From Hydrogenophaga sp. (lineage in GTDB: Bacteria > Pseudomonadota > Gammaproteobacteria > Burkholderiales > Burkholderiaceae_C), in NCBI GenBank assembly GCA_025458415.1, contig JALOSN010000003.1:1-22147 (forward strand): 22,147 nucleotides of DNA. The letters are read 5' to 3'. Below, one piece after another: positions 14,449 through 21,952 of this stretch. The position numbers and the translations under genes were made by a program. Positions within the stretch are counted from its first letter, which is position 1, and every line of letters begins with the position of its first letter. Under the pieces are notes generated by a model. The model saw only the letters and a list, made by a program, of their open reading frames with translations. It was not told the origin of the DNA and did no database searches.

Positions 14449-15438
14449 ATGAGCCTGCTACAAGTCAAGAATCTGGTGGTCGAGTTTCCGACGCGGCGAG
14501 GCACCCTGCGTGCGCTTGACGACGTCTCCTTCGACATCGCACCGGGGGAAATCCTGGGTGTTGTGGGCGAGTCGGGGGCCGGCAAATCGCTGACCGGAGC
14601 GTCCATCATCGGCCTGCTGGAGCCGCCCGGTCGCATTGCGGGTGGCGAGATCCGCCTGCATGGCGAGCGCATCGACAACCTGCGTCCCGATGCCATGCGC
14701 AAGATCCGTGGTCGCCAGATCGGTGCCATTTTTCAGGATCCGCTGACTTCGCTCAATCCGCTGTATTCGGTCGGGCGCCAGCTGACCGAGACCATCACCA
14801 CCCACTTGCCGGTCAGTCAGGCCGAAGCGCGCCAGCGGGCCATCAAGCTGCTCAAGGACACCGGCATCCCGGCGGCCGAGCAGCGGATAGACCACTACCC
14901 GCACCAGTTCTCCGGTGGCATGCGCCAGCGCGTGGTCATTGCCCTCGCGTTGGCTGCCGAGCCGCAGCTGATCGTTGCCGACGAGCCAACGACCGCCCTG
15001 GATGTGTCGATCCAGGCGCAGATCATCACCCTGCTCAAGACCATCTGTCGCGAGCGTGGTGCGGCGGTGATGCTGATCACCCATGACATGGGCGTGATCG
15101 CCGAGACCTGTGACCGGGTGGCCGTCATGTATGCCGGCCGCGTGGCCGAAATTGGTCCGGTGCACGAGGTGATCAACCATCCGGCCCACCCCTACACACG
15201 GGGGCTCATGGGCTGCATTCCGGACATGGGAGCGGACCGTGAACGCTTGCACCAGATCGACGGTGCCATGCCACGGCTCAATGCGATACCGCGCGGCTGT
15301 GCCTTCAACCCGCGCTGCGAGCGCAGCTTCGATCGTTGCCACGACCAGCGGCCGGACCTCATGCCCGCCGGTGCCACACGGGCGGCCTGCTGGTTGCACG
15401 ATGCATCAAGCGTACAGACCATCGGGGAGGCAGCATGA
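14449..15438 (+). CDS. Peptide-type ABC transporter ATPase, DppD-like
   Basis: A 329-residue ATP-binding subunit that drives uptake at the cytoplasmic face. Walker A is 'GESGAGKS' (40-47), Q-loop Q96 in 'FQDPLTSLNP', signature 'FSGGMRQR' (154-161), Walker B 'LIVADEPT' (174-181), D-loop 'ALDVS', switch H212 in 'ITHDMG'. The C-terminal oligopeptide-transport extension has 'AHPYTRGLM' and four cysteines, C284, C290, C297 and C314, in the pattern seen in DppD/OppD proteins that bind an iron-sulfur cluster. ATG is 4 bp after permease C, and its stop overlaps the next start (ATGA at 15435). Confidence 0.95.
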   Translation: MSLLQVKNLVVEFPTRRGTLRALDDVSFDIAPGEILGVVGESGAGKSLTGASIIGLLEPPGRIAGGEIRLHGERIDNLRPDAMRKIRGRQIGAIFQDPLTSLNPLYSVGRQLTETITTHLPVSQAEARQRAIKLLKDTGIPAAEQRIDHYPHQFSGGMRQRVVIALALAAEPQLIVADEPTTALDVSIQAQIITLLKTICRERGAAVMLITHDMGVIAETCDRVAVMYAGRVAEIGPVHEVINHPAHPYTRGLMGCIPDMGADRERLHQIDGAMPRLNAIPRGCAFNPRCERSFDRCHDQRPDLMPAGATRAACWLHDASSVQTIGEAA

Positions 15439-16484
15439 GCGCCACCATGACAGACCGCGATGCCGCTTCCACCGTGGCATCGCCGGCTGACCAGCGCCCG
15501 CTGGTGCGTGCCACCGATCTGGCCCGCACCTTCGATGTGTCGGCCCCCTGGCTCAACCGCGTGATCGAACGCCAGCCGCGCCTGTTGCTCAAGGCTGTTG
15601 ATGGCGTGTCCTTCGACATTCAGCGCGGCCAGACCCTGGCCTTGGTCGGTGAGTCGGGCTGTGGCAAGAGCACGGTGGCCCGTCTGCTGGTGGGGCTGTA
15701 CCCGCCGACCCGCGGCAGCTTCGAGTTCGACGGGCAGGACGCCCATGCGGCTTTTCGAACGCCCCAGGGCAGACAGCTGCGCCGCCGCATCCAGATGATC
15801 TTCCAGGACCCCTACGCCAGCCTCAATCCTCGCTGGCGGGTGGAAGACATCATCGCCGAACCGTTGCGCGAGCACGGCATCCTGTCCGATCCGGCCGCGC
15901 TGCGCGCCCGGGTGGAAGAGCTGTTGCACTCGGTCGGCCTGGCGGCCCAGGACCGGACCAAGTTTCCGCACCAGTTCTCCGGTGGACAGCGGCAGCGCAT
16001 CTCCATTGCGCGCGCCCTGGCCACCCATCCGGAGTTCCTGGTCTGCGATGAGCCCACCTCGGCGCTGGACGTGTCGGTGCAGGCGCAGGTGCTCAACATC
16101 ATGAAGGACCTGCAACGCCAGCAGGGCCTGACCTACCTGTTCATCAGTCACAACCTCGCCGTGGTCCGGCATGTCAGCGACCATGTCGGCGTGATGTACC
16201 TGGGACGGATGGTGGAGCTGGCGCCCAAGCACACGCTGTTCGACACACCGCGTCACCCGTATACGCGCATGCTGCTCGATGCCATCCCCAAGATGCACGA
16301 CACCGGCAAGGCGCGCACCCCGGTGCAAGGCGAGGTGCCCAACCCCTTGAACCCGCCCACAGGCTGCGCCTTCAACCCGCGCTGTCCGCATGCCAACGAC
16401 CGATGCCGCAACGAGCGCCCGGTCATGCAGTCGCTCGGTGGCATCCGCATCGCGTGTCACGCGGTCGAGGAAGGCCGGATCTGA
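15435..16484 (+). CDS. Peptide-type ABC transporter ATPase, DppF-like
   Basis: A 349-residue second ATPase. Walker A 'GESGCGKS' (72-79), Q124 in 'FQDPYASLNPRW', signature 'FSGGQRQRI' (181-189), Walker B 'FLVCDEPTSA' (201-210), H239 in 'FISHNL', and C-terminal extension 'RHPYTRMLLDAIP' with cysteines C311, C317, C324 and C341. The ATG overlaps the DppD-like stop by four bases, which indicates translational coupling and fixes the start; the frame extends upstream without family sequence. A leading stretch of about 25 residues before 'LVRATDLARTF' is slightly longer than usual. It is the last gene of the operon. Confidence 0.95.
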   Translation: MSATMTDRDAASTVASPADQRPLVRATDLARTFDVSAPWLNRVIERQPRLLLKAVDGVSFDIQRGQTLALVGESGCGKSTVARLLVGLYPPTRGSFEFDGQDAHAAFRTPQGRQLRRRIQMIFQDPYASLNPRWRVEDIIAEPLREHGILSDPAALRARVEELLHSVGLAAQDRTKFPHQFSGGQRQRISIARALATHPEFLVCDEPTSALDVSVQAQVLNIMKDLQRQQGLTYLFISHNLAVVRHVSDHVGVMYLGRMVELAPKHTLFDTPRHPYTRMLLDAIPKMHDTGKARTPVQGEVPNPLNPPTGCAFNPRCPHANDRCRNERPVMQSLGGIRIACHAVEEGRI

Positions 16485-16494
16485 CAGGGTACTT

Positions 16495-16512
16495 GCGGCT
16501 CGAAAGAGCCGC
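16495..16512. other. GAAA-capped stem-loop between dppF-like gene and hexR
   Basis: GCGGCTC (16495-16501), GAAA tetraloop, GAGCCGC (16506-16512): a 7-bp perfect stem in the 52-bp convergent gap. Neither strand has a T-run after it, so it is not a classical intrinsic terminator. It could protect the 3' end of the dpp-like transcript. Confidence 0.5.
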
Positions 16513-16536
16513 CGGGGCTGTGTGCACAGCGCACGC

Positions 16537-17385
16537 TCAGGCGTACCGCTTGCTCCGAAGGTTGTTCTTCATCTCCCGCAGCAGGGGTTGCAACTTGCTG
16601 CCGCCAATGCGCAGGGCCAGGCAGGTGGCCACCACATCGATCACCATCAGGTGCATCAGGCGTGACGTCATCGGGCTGTAGCGGTCATAACCCTCCGGGT
16701 GATCGGCCGCCAGGTGGATATGCCCGGCTGTCGCCAGCGGAGACCCACTGGCAGTGACTGTGATCACCGTGGCGCCATGCTTGCGGGCAATGTCCGCCGC
16801 ATCCATGAGGTCCCGGGTGCGGCCGGAGTTCGAGATGATGACCACACAGTCGCCCGGACCCAGCAGAGAGGCGCTCATCACCTGCATGTGCCCGTCGCTG
16901 TAGGCGATGGCATTGATGCCCAGACGGAAGAACTTGTGCTGGGCGTCCTGGGCCACGATGCCCGAATTGCCGGCTCCGAAGAATTCGATGCGTCCCCGTT
17001 TGCTGTAAGTGGCAACCAGTGCATCCACGGCCTTCTCGATCGAGTGCGTCGACGCATCGTTGCGGTACTTCAGAAAGGCCGCCACGGTGTTGTCGATGAC
17101 CTTGACCAGCACATCGCTGACCTTGTCGTCCACGTCGACGCTGCGGTGGATGAAGGGGACACCCTCACTGACGGTGCCGGCCAGCTTCAGCTTGAAATCG
17201 GACAGCCCGTCGTAACCCATGCTGCGGCAGAAGCGGACCACGGTCGGTTTGCTCACATGGGCCCGCTCGGCGAGCTCTGACACGGGCAGGCTGGCGAAGC
17301 TGCGGGGATCGGACAGGACGAGCTTGCCGACGCGTTGTTCGGCAGGCGCCAGCGAGGGCAGGGAGGCCTTGATGCGATCAAGCAT
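16537..17385 (-). CDS. hexR: HexR-type RpiR family transcriptional regulator with SIS domain
   Basis: A 282-residue regulator. An N-terminal helix-turn-helix domain (about 1-77, 'LPVSELAERAHVSKPTVVRF') is followed by a sugar-phosphate isomerase (SIS) domain (about 115-255) with 'RIEFFGAGNSGIVAQDA' and 'DCVVIISNSGRTRDLMDAA', which binds a phosphosugar. In Pseudomonas-type HexR the ligand is KDPG and the targets are Entner-Doudoroff and central-carbon genes. It is divergent from tal, with a HexR-box-like sequence in the 70-bp gap, so autoregulation and control of tal are likely. The C-terminus 'NNLRSKRYA' is typical of betaproteobacterial HexR. RpiR family is certain; the HexR assignment is strong but rests on similarity and context. 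Confidence 0.88.
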   Translation of the reverse strand: MLDRIKASLPSLAPAEQRVGKLVLSDPRSFASLPVSELAERAHVSKPTVVRFCRSMGYDGLSDFKLKLAGTVSEGVPFIHRSVDVDDKVSDVLVKVIDNTVAAFLKYRNDASTHSIEKAVDALVATYSKRGRIEFFGAGNSGIVAQDAQHKFFRLGINAIAYSDGHMQVMSASLLGPGDCVVIISNSGRTRDLMDAADIARKHGATVITVTASGSPLATAGHIHLAADHPEGYDRYSPMTSRLMHLMVIDVVATCLALRIGGSKLQPLLREMKNNLRSKRYA

Positions 17386-17425
17386 GATGTGACGGCGCGG
17401 GTGGGCCGGGAGTTACAACGGTCTG

Positions 17426-17440
17426 TGAAACCTTATTACA
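17426..17440. promoter_or_regulatory. Candidate HexR operator between hexR and tal
   Basis: TGAAACCTTATTACA matches the HexR consensus TGTARTWWWWYTACA (from memory of the family) at 12 of 15 positions, with the right half-site intact. It lies 4 bp upstream of the GATAAT -10-like hexamer of tal, so a bound repressor would block the polymerase. Confidence 0.55.
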
Positions 17441-17443
17441 CCC

Positions 17444-17449
17444 GATAAT
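17444..17449 (+). promoter_or_regulatory. -10 element of tal, placed for a leaderless transcript
   Basis: GATAAT (5 of 6 to TATAAT) is followed by exactly six bases and then the tal ATG (17456), which puts the expected start site at the A of ATG. No Shine-Dalgarno is present and no good -35 is seen. Confidence 0.45.
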
Positions 17450-17455
17450 GCCGCC

Positions 17456-18403
17456 ATGAACCAGCTTGACGCGCTCAAACAGTACACCACCGTGGTCGCC
17501 GACACCGGTGATTTCAACCAGATGGCGGCATACGCGCCGCGGGACGCCACCACCAACCCGTCGCTCATCCTCAAAGCGGTCCAGAAGCCCGAGTACGCCC
17601 ACCTGCTCAGGGAGGCGGTGCAGCGATATGGCAGCCAGGGTCTCGATGAAACCATGAACCGGTTGCTGGTCCGCTTTGGTTGCGAGATCCTGCAGCTGGT
17701 ACCCGGCCGCGTTTCGACCGAGGTGGACGCCCGCCTGAGCTTCGATACGGAAGCCACCGTGACGCGGGCGCGGCGCATCATCGACCTCTACCAGGGCGAG
17801 GGAGTGCACGTGGACCGGATCCTGATCAAGATCGCGTCGACCTGGGAGGGCATCCAGGCTGCCGCCCGGCTGGAACGGGACGGCATCCACACCAACCTGA
17901 CCCTGCTGTTCAGCTTCTGCCAGGCCGTGGCCTGTGGCCAGGCCAAGGTGCAGCTGATCTCACCTTTTGTCGGTCGTATCTACGATTGGTACAAGAAGCA
18001 GGCCGGTTCCAGCTGGGATGAGACCGCCATGGCAGGGGCCAATGACCCCGGGGTGCAGTCGGTGCGCCGCATTTACGACTTCTACAAGAAGTTCGGGGTG
18101 GCCACCGAGGTGATGGGCGCCAGCTTCCGCAACGCCGGCCAGATCACCGCGCTGGCCGGTTGTGACTTGCTGACCATCAGCCCGGAGCTGCTGGCGCAGC
18201 TGGCCGCCACCGATGAACCGCTGACGCGCAGTCTCGACCCCGAGCGGGCGAAATCGGTTGACCAGCCTTTTGTCAGTTACGACGAGGCCAGCTTCCGCTA
18301 TGCCCTCAACGAGGACGCCATGGCGACTGAAAAGCTGGCCGAGGGCATTCGCGCGTTTGCAGCCGACACCTTCAAGCTCGAAAAGCTGATGCAGTCGGTC
18401 TGA
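17456..18403 (+). CDS. tal: Transaldolase
   Basis: A 315-residue cytosolic class I aldolase of the non-oxidative pentose-phosphate pathway that moves a dihydroxyacetone unit between sugar phosphates. Motifs are 'VADTGDF' with catalytic D16 or D19 near residue 17, 'DATTNPSLILKA' (30-41), 'GRVSTEVDARLSFD' (84-97, E89), the Schiff-base lysine K125 in 'ILIKIASTWEGI', and 'ISPFVGRIYDWYK'. Length and motif order match TalB. ATG at 17456 begins right at the conserved N-terminus, with no ribosome site but a -10 hexamer at the right distance for a leaderless mRNA. The link with hexR suggests it responds to sugar-acid or hexose supply. Confidence 0.96.
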   Translation: MNQLDALKQYTTVVADTGDFNQMAAYAPRDATTNPSLILKAVQKPEYAHLLREAVQRYGSQGLDETMNRLLVRFGCEILQLVPGRVSTEVDARLSFDTEATVTRARRIIDLYQGEGVHVDRILIKIASTWEGIQAAARLERDGIHTNLTLLFSFCQAVACGQAKVQLISPFVGRIYDWYKKQAGSSWDETAMAGANDPGVQSVRRIYDFYKKFGVATEVMGASFRNAGQITALAGCDLLTISPELLAQLAATDEPLTRSLDPERAKSVDQPFVSYDEASFRYALNEDAMATEKLAEGIRAFAADTFKLEKLMQSV

Positions 18404-18437
18404 TCGACCGTCCTGCCGGGCAACGACCGTACCCAGG

Positions 18438-18455
18438 CCTGTCAGATCTGACAGG
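18438..18455. promoter_or_regulatory. Perfect 18-bp palindrome upstream of the transglutaminase-like gene
   Basis: The sequence CCTGTCAGATCTGACAGG is its own reverse complement over all 18 bases. It is centred 51-52 bp upstream of the ATG at 18498 and 43 bp after the tal stop. A TAGGAT hexamer (18486-18491) lies six bases before that ATG. No T-run follows, so an operator is more likely than a terminator. The regulator is unknown. Confidence 0.5.
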
Positions 18456-18497
18456 TGCCACGAGCCCGGATCCGAGGGGCATGCCTAGGATGCGAGC

Positions 18498-19604
18498 ATG
18501 ATGATGCCCTGGCCCGATCCGTCCGAAACCCGCGCCGATTTTGTCGAGTCCGTGCTCGGCCTTTACCTGGGCCACCGCGCCGACGAGGTGTTCAGCCGGG
18601 GTGGCACCATGAGCCTGTTGCCCGGTGCCGAACTGGTGTTGCCCCAGGGCGGCCTGGCCGTCCTGCTGCGAGGCCAACTGTTGGCCGATTCGCAATGGTG
18701 GGGCCCCGGCAATCATCTGATGGATGTGCCCATGACGCTGCGGGCCGGTGAGCATGGTGCGCGCGTATGGACCCTGGCGGCCGGTGTCGGAGCGGGTCAC
18801 ACGCGGTTGCTCGATGCCCTGATGGCCGCCGAAGCGGCCGAGCAGGCCGCCCTGGCCAGCTTTCGCCTGCCCCCTGCAGAAGACCCCTGCAACCACGGGC
18901 ATCCTCTGATCCGGCGTGCCGCCACCCGCCTGCAGGGCGACAGCCCGGCGGCTTCGGCCGAGGCGGTGTTCCATTTCGTGCAGCGCATGCCCTACCGGTT
19001 CGGGGGGTGGCATGAGCGTGCCTCCGACACATTGCTTCGAGGGGCGGGCGTGTGCACCGCCAAAGCCCATCTGCAGGTGGCACTGTGGCGTGCATTGGGC
19101 CTGAAGGCCGGTTTCATCGAGATCGAGCTGCCCATGCGCGTGCTGGCCCTGTTGATGCCCGCACGCTGGGTACCCCTGATGCGTTCGCGCGTGCGGCACT
19201 ACTGCGCCGCCGTGCAACTCGGCGGACAGTGGCTGGTGGCCGACGCGTCCTTCTCCGACGAAACCATCCGTCTCTTCATCGAAGCCGATCCTGCCCTGGC
19301 ACCCCACGGCCATGTCCGGTTCGGCCCCGGGCGGCCCTTCCACCCGGTCGCAGGCATCGTCGGCCTGGATCCGTTCGACGTCGAGGTCCGGCCGGATCTG
19401 AACAGTACCCTGAACAAGCGCAGCCGATTCGAGGCGCATCACTTCGAAGCCCTCAATACGCGACTGGACAAGGTGCACGGCCTGCATCACCTCTGGACCC
19501 AGCGGCTTGAACCGTTGACCTGGCCCAGTACTTCGCCATCGGATGCGCTGCCATCGCACGTGCACAAGGGGCTGGCTCCTCAGGCCGACAGGTTGCTACC
19601 ATAG
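18498..19604 (+). CDS. Transglutaminase-like protein with possible cNMP-binding-like N-terminal domain
   Basis: A 368-residue protein with no signal peptide or membrane segment. The C-terminal half carries a transglutaminase-like (papain-fold) core with a plausible Cys-His-Asp triad: C186 in 'RGAGVCTAKAHLQVALWRAL', H234 in 'RVRHYCAAVQL' and D249 in 'GQWLVADASFSD'. The lead-in 'AEAVFHFVQRMPYRFGG' is also typical. Residues about 20-110 ('LPGAELVLPQGGLAVLLRG', 'GPGNHL', then 'ARVWTLAAGVGAGHTRLLDA') look like a beta-roll of the Crp/cyclic-nucleotide-binding type, but I cannot confirm this. The start has several consecutive ATGs (18498, 18501, 18504) with AGGA upstream. The next gene, a CoaBC-like flavoprotein, starts 31 bp later. 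The substrate and pathway are unknown; such domains act as proteases, amidases or cross-linkers. Confidence 0.75.
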   Translation: MMMPWPDPSETRADFVESVLGLYLGHRADEVFSRGGTMSLLPGAELVLPQGGLAVLLRGQLLADSQWWGPGNHLMDVPMTLRAGEHGARVWTLAAGVGAGHTRLLDALMAAEAAEQAALASFRLPPAEDPCNHGHPLIRRAATRLQGDSPAASAEAVFHFVQRMPYRFGGWHERASDTLLRGAGVCTAKAHLQVALWRALGLKAGFIEIELPMRVLALLMPARWVPLMRSRVRHYCAAVQLGGQWLVADASFSDETIRLFIEADPALAPHGHVRFGPGRPFHPVAGIVGLDPFDVEVRPDLNSTLNKRSRFEAHHFEALNTRLDKVHGLHHLWTQRLEPLTWPSTSPSDALPSHVHKGLAPQADRLLP

Positions 19605-19635
19605 CCCGCGCAAGCCCCTTCACATTCCTCTCGCC

Positions 19636-20886
19636 ATGATCCGATTCGACTGGGACTTCGCGCCGCCCACACCCAGCCCCATGGGCGACCACGACGTGCC
19701 TGTGGCCTCAGACCGGCTCGGGGGCCGGCGTATCGCCCTGCTGGTGACCGGTGGCATCGCAGCCATGAAGGCGCCCGAACTGGCCCGCGGCCTGCGCAGG
19801 CACGGCGCCGAGGTGGTTGCATTCGCTTCTGACGACGCGCTGCGCTATGTGGCGCGCGAAGCCCTCGAATGGGCCACCTGCCAGCCGGTGGTCAGCCACC
19901 TGACCTGGGCCGCCGAGCACCTGTCCGATGGCGCACCCTTCGACGCCTACCTGGTGGCCCCGGCCACCCACAATACCATCGCCAAGATGGCCGCCGGCAT
20001 TGCCGACACCGTGGTCACCTCGGCGCTGGCTTCGGCCTTGGGCCGCATGGAGCAGGGTCGTACCCGGATTCTGGTGGCGCCGACCATGCACGGCACCCTG
20101 CACAACAGCCGGCTGGAGCGCAACGCCCGCCAGCTGCACGGGCTGGGTGTGCGCTTCGTGGCACCCAGGGACGCCTACGGCAAGCACAACCTGCCCGACA
20201 CCGAGCTGTTGTGTGTGGCTGTGGGACGAGCCCTGAGCCGCTCACCGCTGCAGGGCCGGCGCATTCTAGTGACGGCGGGGCCGACACCGGTACCCATCGA
20301 CGGTGTGCGGCGCATCCTCAACCGTTTTCGAGGCCGTCTCGGTGCCCTGGTGGCAGAGGAACTGGTCTGGCGCGGTGCCGAAGCAGAGCTGCTGCTGGGT
20401 GATGGAGCCTGGCGGCCCAAGGCGCCAGTGCCCACCACCATCGCCCGCAGCTACGACGACTACCGCGACCTGTGCCTGGACCGGGTACGCCACGGCCTGT
20501 TTGCCGGCGTGTTCTCTGCCGGGGTGGCCGACTACCGGCCCCGTGAGCCCGTGGCCGGCAAGATTGCTTCCGGACAGCCGTCACTCCAGTTGGAGCTGGT
20601 TCCCACCGAGAAAGTGATCGATCTGGCTTGCGCGGCCGACCCGGCGATGCACTGCGTGGCCTTCAAGTACCTGGAGCAGGTGTCCACCGACGAGCTGCTG
20701 GCGGTGGCTCGCCGTCGCCTGGGGCGCGCCAGCATGGTCGTGGCCACGCGCGGCGCAGAAACCCGGGGCGAGGAACAGCGTGCCCACCTGCTGACGGCCG
20801 AAGCCGAGTGGGTGGTGGACGGCAAGCCGGGCATCGCCCGGGCGATTGCCGATCACCTTGAGCGGCTGGCCGAAGCCCCGGTCTGA
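19636..20886 (+). CDS. Divergent CoaBC-like flavoprotein (phosphopantothenoylcysteine synthase/decarboxylase homologue)
   Basis: A 416-residue two-domain protein. The N-terminal flavoprotein (CoaC-like) domain has 'VTGGIAAMKAPELARGLRRH' (38-56), a histidine at H88 aligned with the catalytic His of CoaC, and 'APATHNTIAKMAAGIADTVV' (108-127). The C-terminal CoaB-like domain has 'ILVTAGPTPVPIDGVRRI' (210-227), N229, 'FSAGVADYRPREPVAGKI' (293-310, K309) and 'FKYLEQ' (343-348). It differs from real CoaBC: PASANT is PATHNT, the 'PAMN..MW' segment reads 'PTMHGTLHNSRL', and the ACG cysteine motif is absent ('GKHNLPDTEL' in its place). It has an N-terminal extension of about 30 residues. ATG 19636 was chosen because the upstream frame overlaps the previous gene; ATG 19681 is an alternative. 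A canonical coaBC is presumably elsewhere, so this is likely a paralogue with another role. Confidence 0.78.
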   Translation: MIRFDWDFAPPTPSPMGDHDVPVASDRLGGRRIALLVTGGIAAMKAPELARGLRRHGAEVVAFASDDALRYVAREALEWATCQPVVSHLTWAAEHLSDGAPFDAYLVAPATHNTIAKMAAGIADTVVTSALASALGRMEQGRTRILVAPTMHGTLHNSRLERNARQLHGLGVRFVAPRDAYGKHNLPDTELLCVAVGRALSRSPLQGRRILVTAGPTPVPIDGVRRILNRFRGRLGALVAEELVWRGAEAELLLGDGAWRPKAPVPTTIARSYDDYRDLCLDRVRHGLFAGVFSAGVADYRPREPVAGKIASGQPSLQLELVPTEKVIDLACAADPAMHCVAFKYLEQVSTDELLAVARRRLGRASMVVATRGAETRGEEQRAHLLTAEAEWVVDGKPGIARAIADHLERLAEAPV

Positions 20887-20908
20887 TCGGTGGCACAGGC
20901 TTACGTGG

Positions 20909-21835
20909 TCAGGACCGGGCAGACCGCTCCATTTCACCAATCCCGTCCTCGATCAGCCGCCTGACCTCCAGCGGGCGTTCGGTCACCGGCCAGTGGTGGC
21001 AGTCGATGGGCTCGACGCGAACCCGTGGGAACTCGCCCAGCCGGCGAGCGACCACGGATTCGGTCTGGAAGCCGGCGATGGTCGATCGCAGCACCAGCAC
21101 CGGCGCCTTGACCACGCTCAGTGCAGGCAATGGGCGGAACATTTCCACCAGGTCCTGCAGGTAGTTGGCGTGCGGAATGTGCCGCAGATCCTCGCGCATC
21201 GAACTGTAGTGGCGCACGAAGGCCTCCAGTCGTGCGGGGTCGGGGTCGGCCAGGGCGGCACGGGCTTGCTGGTCCAGCCGCTCGAGGTCCAGCGGCGGCA
21301 GGCGTCTGCGGTACAGGCCGAGCCGATTGCACAGCCGAAACAGGTGGGCTGCCGCCTGAAACACCGGGCCGCCGCGCACGAAATGGCGCTTCTCGGCAAC
21401 CACCGCTTCGCGAAAGACCGGATCGATCAGGACCAGTCCGGCCACACGATCGGGCAATGATGTGGCGAAGTCCATGGCCACGGTGGCGCCCAGGCTGTGC
21501 CCGACCAGGTAGGCCGTGGCCGCTCCTTCGATGTCGAGCAGCAGGCGCAGGTCTTCGCGCCAGCGGCGCGTATCGAAAGAACGGCGGGTCATCGATTCCC
21601 CGTGCCCGCGCAGGTCGATACGGACCAGGTCGTGTCGCTGGGACAGTGTCGTCAGGCGCGTCAGCTCCGACCAGCGTGACATGTTGCTGGCCAGACCGTG
21701 CAGGAAGACGATCGGCGCGCCCGGGATGGGCGCGCGGGTACGCCGGATGCGGTAGACGACGTCCGCTTCCGGAGCCCGTAGCACCCGGCGGTCTTCGTCC
21801 GTCACGGGCGGGTCGGAGCCATGGGCAGCGGGCAT
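20909..21835 (-). CDS. Alpha/beta hydrolase
   Basis: A 308-residue alpha/beta-hydrolase-fold protein with no signal peptide. The oxyanion-hole 'FLHGLASNMSRW' (44-55), 'IDLRGHGES' (73-81), nucleophile S114 in 'LVGHSLGATVAMD' and a late histidine (H280 or H281 in 'IDCHHWPVTERP') are present. The usual acid after strand 6 is not obvious ('VLVLRSTIAGFQ' where G-x-x-D is common); D138 in 'LVLIDPVF' could serve. A cap segment with 'FRLCNRLGLYRRRLPPLDLE' lies between. It is convergent with the CoaBC-like gene (22-bp gap) and its own terminator is not seen. The reaction (ester, lactone or C-C hydrolysis, or acyl transfer) cannot be told from sequence. Confidence 0.88.
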   Translation of the reverse strand: MPAAHGSDPPVTDEDRRVLRAPEADVVYRIRRTRAPIPGAPIVFLHGLASNMSRWSELTRLTTLSQRHDLVRIDLRGHGESMTRRSFDTRRWREDLRLLLDIEGAATAYLVGHSLGATVAMDFATSLPDRVAGLVLIDPVFREAVVAEKRHFVRGGPVFQAAAHLFRLCNRLGLYRRRLPPLDLERLDQQARAALADPDPARLEAFVRHYSSMREDLRHIPHANYLQDLVEMFRPLPALSVVKAPVLVLRSTIAGFQTESVVARRLGEFPRVRVEPIDCHHWPVTERPLEVRRLIEDGIGEMERSARS

Positions 21836-21867
21836 GTCGGGTCGGGCGTCTGGGGCAGGTGGGCCAA

Positions 21868-21909
21868 ATAGAAATCCCCGTCGGACGCGAGGTCCGACGG
21901 GGATTCTAT
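21868..21909 (-). terminator. groEL terminator hairpin
   Basis: AATCCCCGTCGGAC (21873-21886) and GTCCGACGGGGATT (21892-21905) form a perfect 14-bp stem with a 5-nt loop, extended by four further pairs past a single bulge. On the minus strand it is followed by a T-rich TTTCTATTT. It lies 43 bp after the groEL stop and just upstream of the alpha/beta hydrolase start, so it isolates the two genes. Confidence 0.88.
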
Positions 21910-21952
21910 GTCGGCGAGCTGGGGGCCGAAGCCCCCGGGCCAGCTCAGGACA

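Noticed and set aside
20886..20940. A terminator between the CoaBC-like gene and the hydrolase
   Set aside because: I see no stem followed by a T-run in this short convergent gap.
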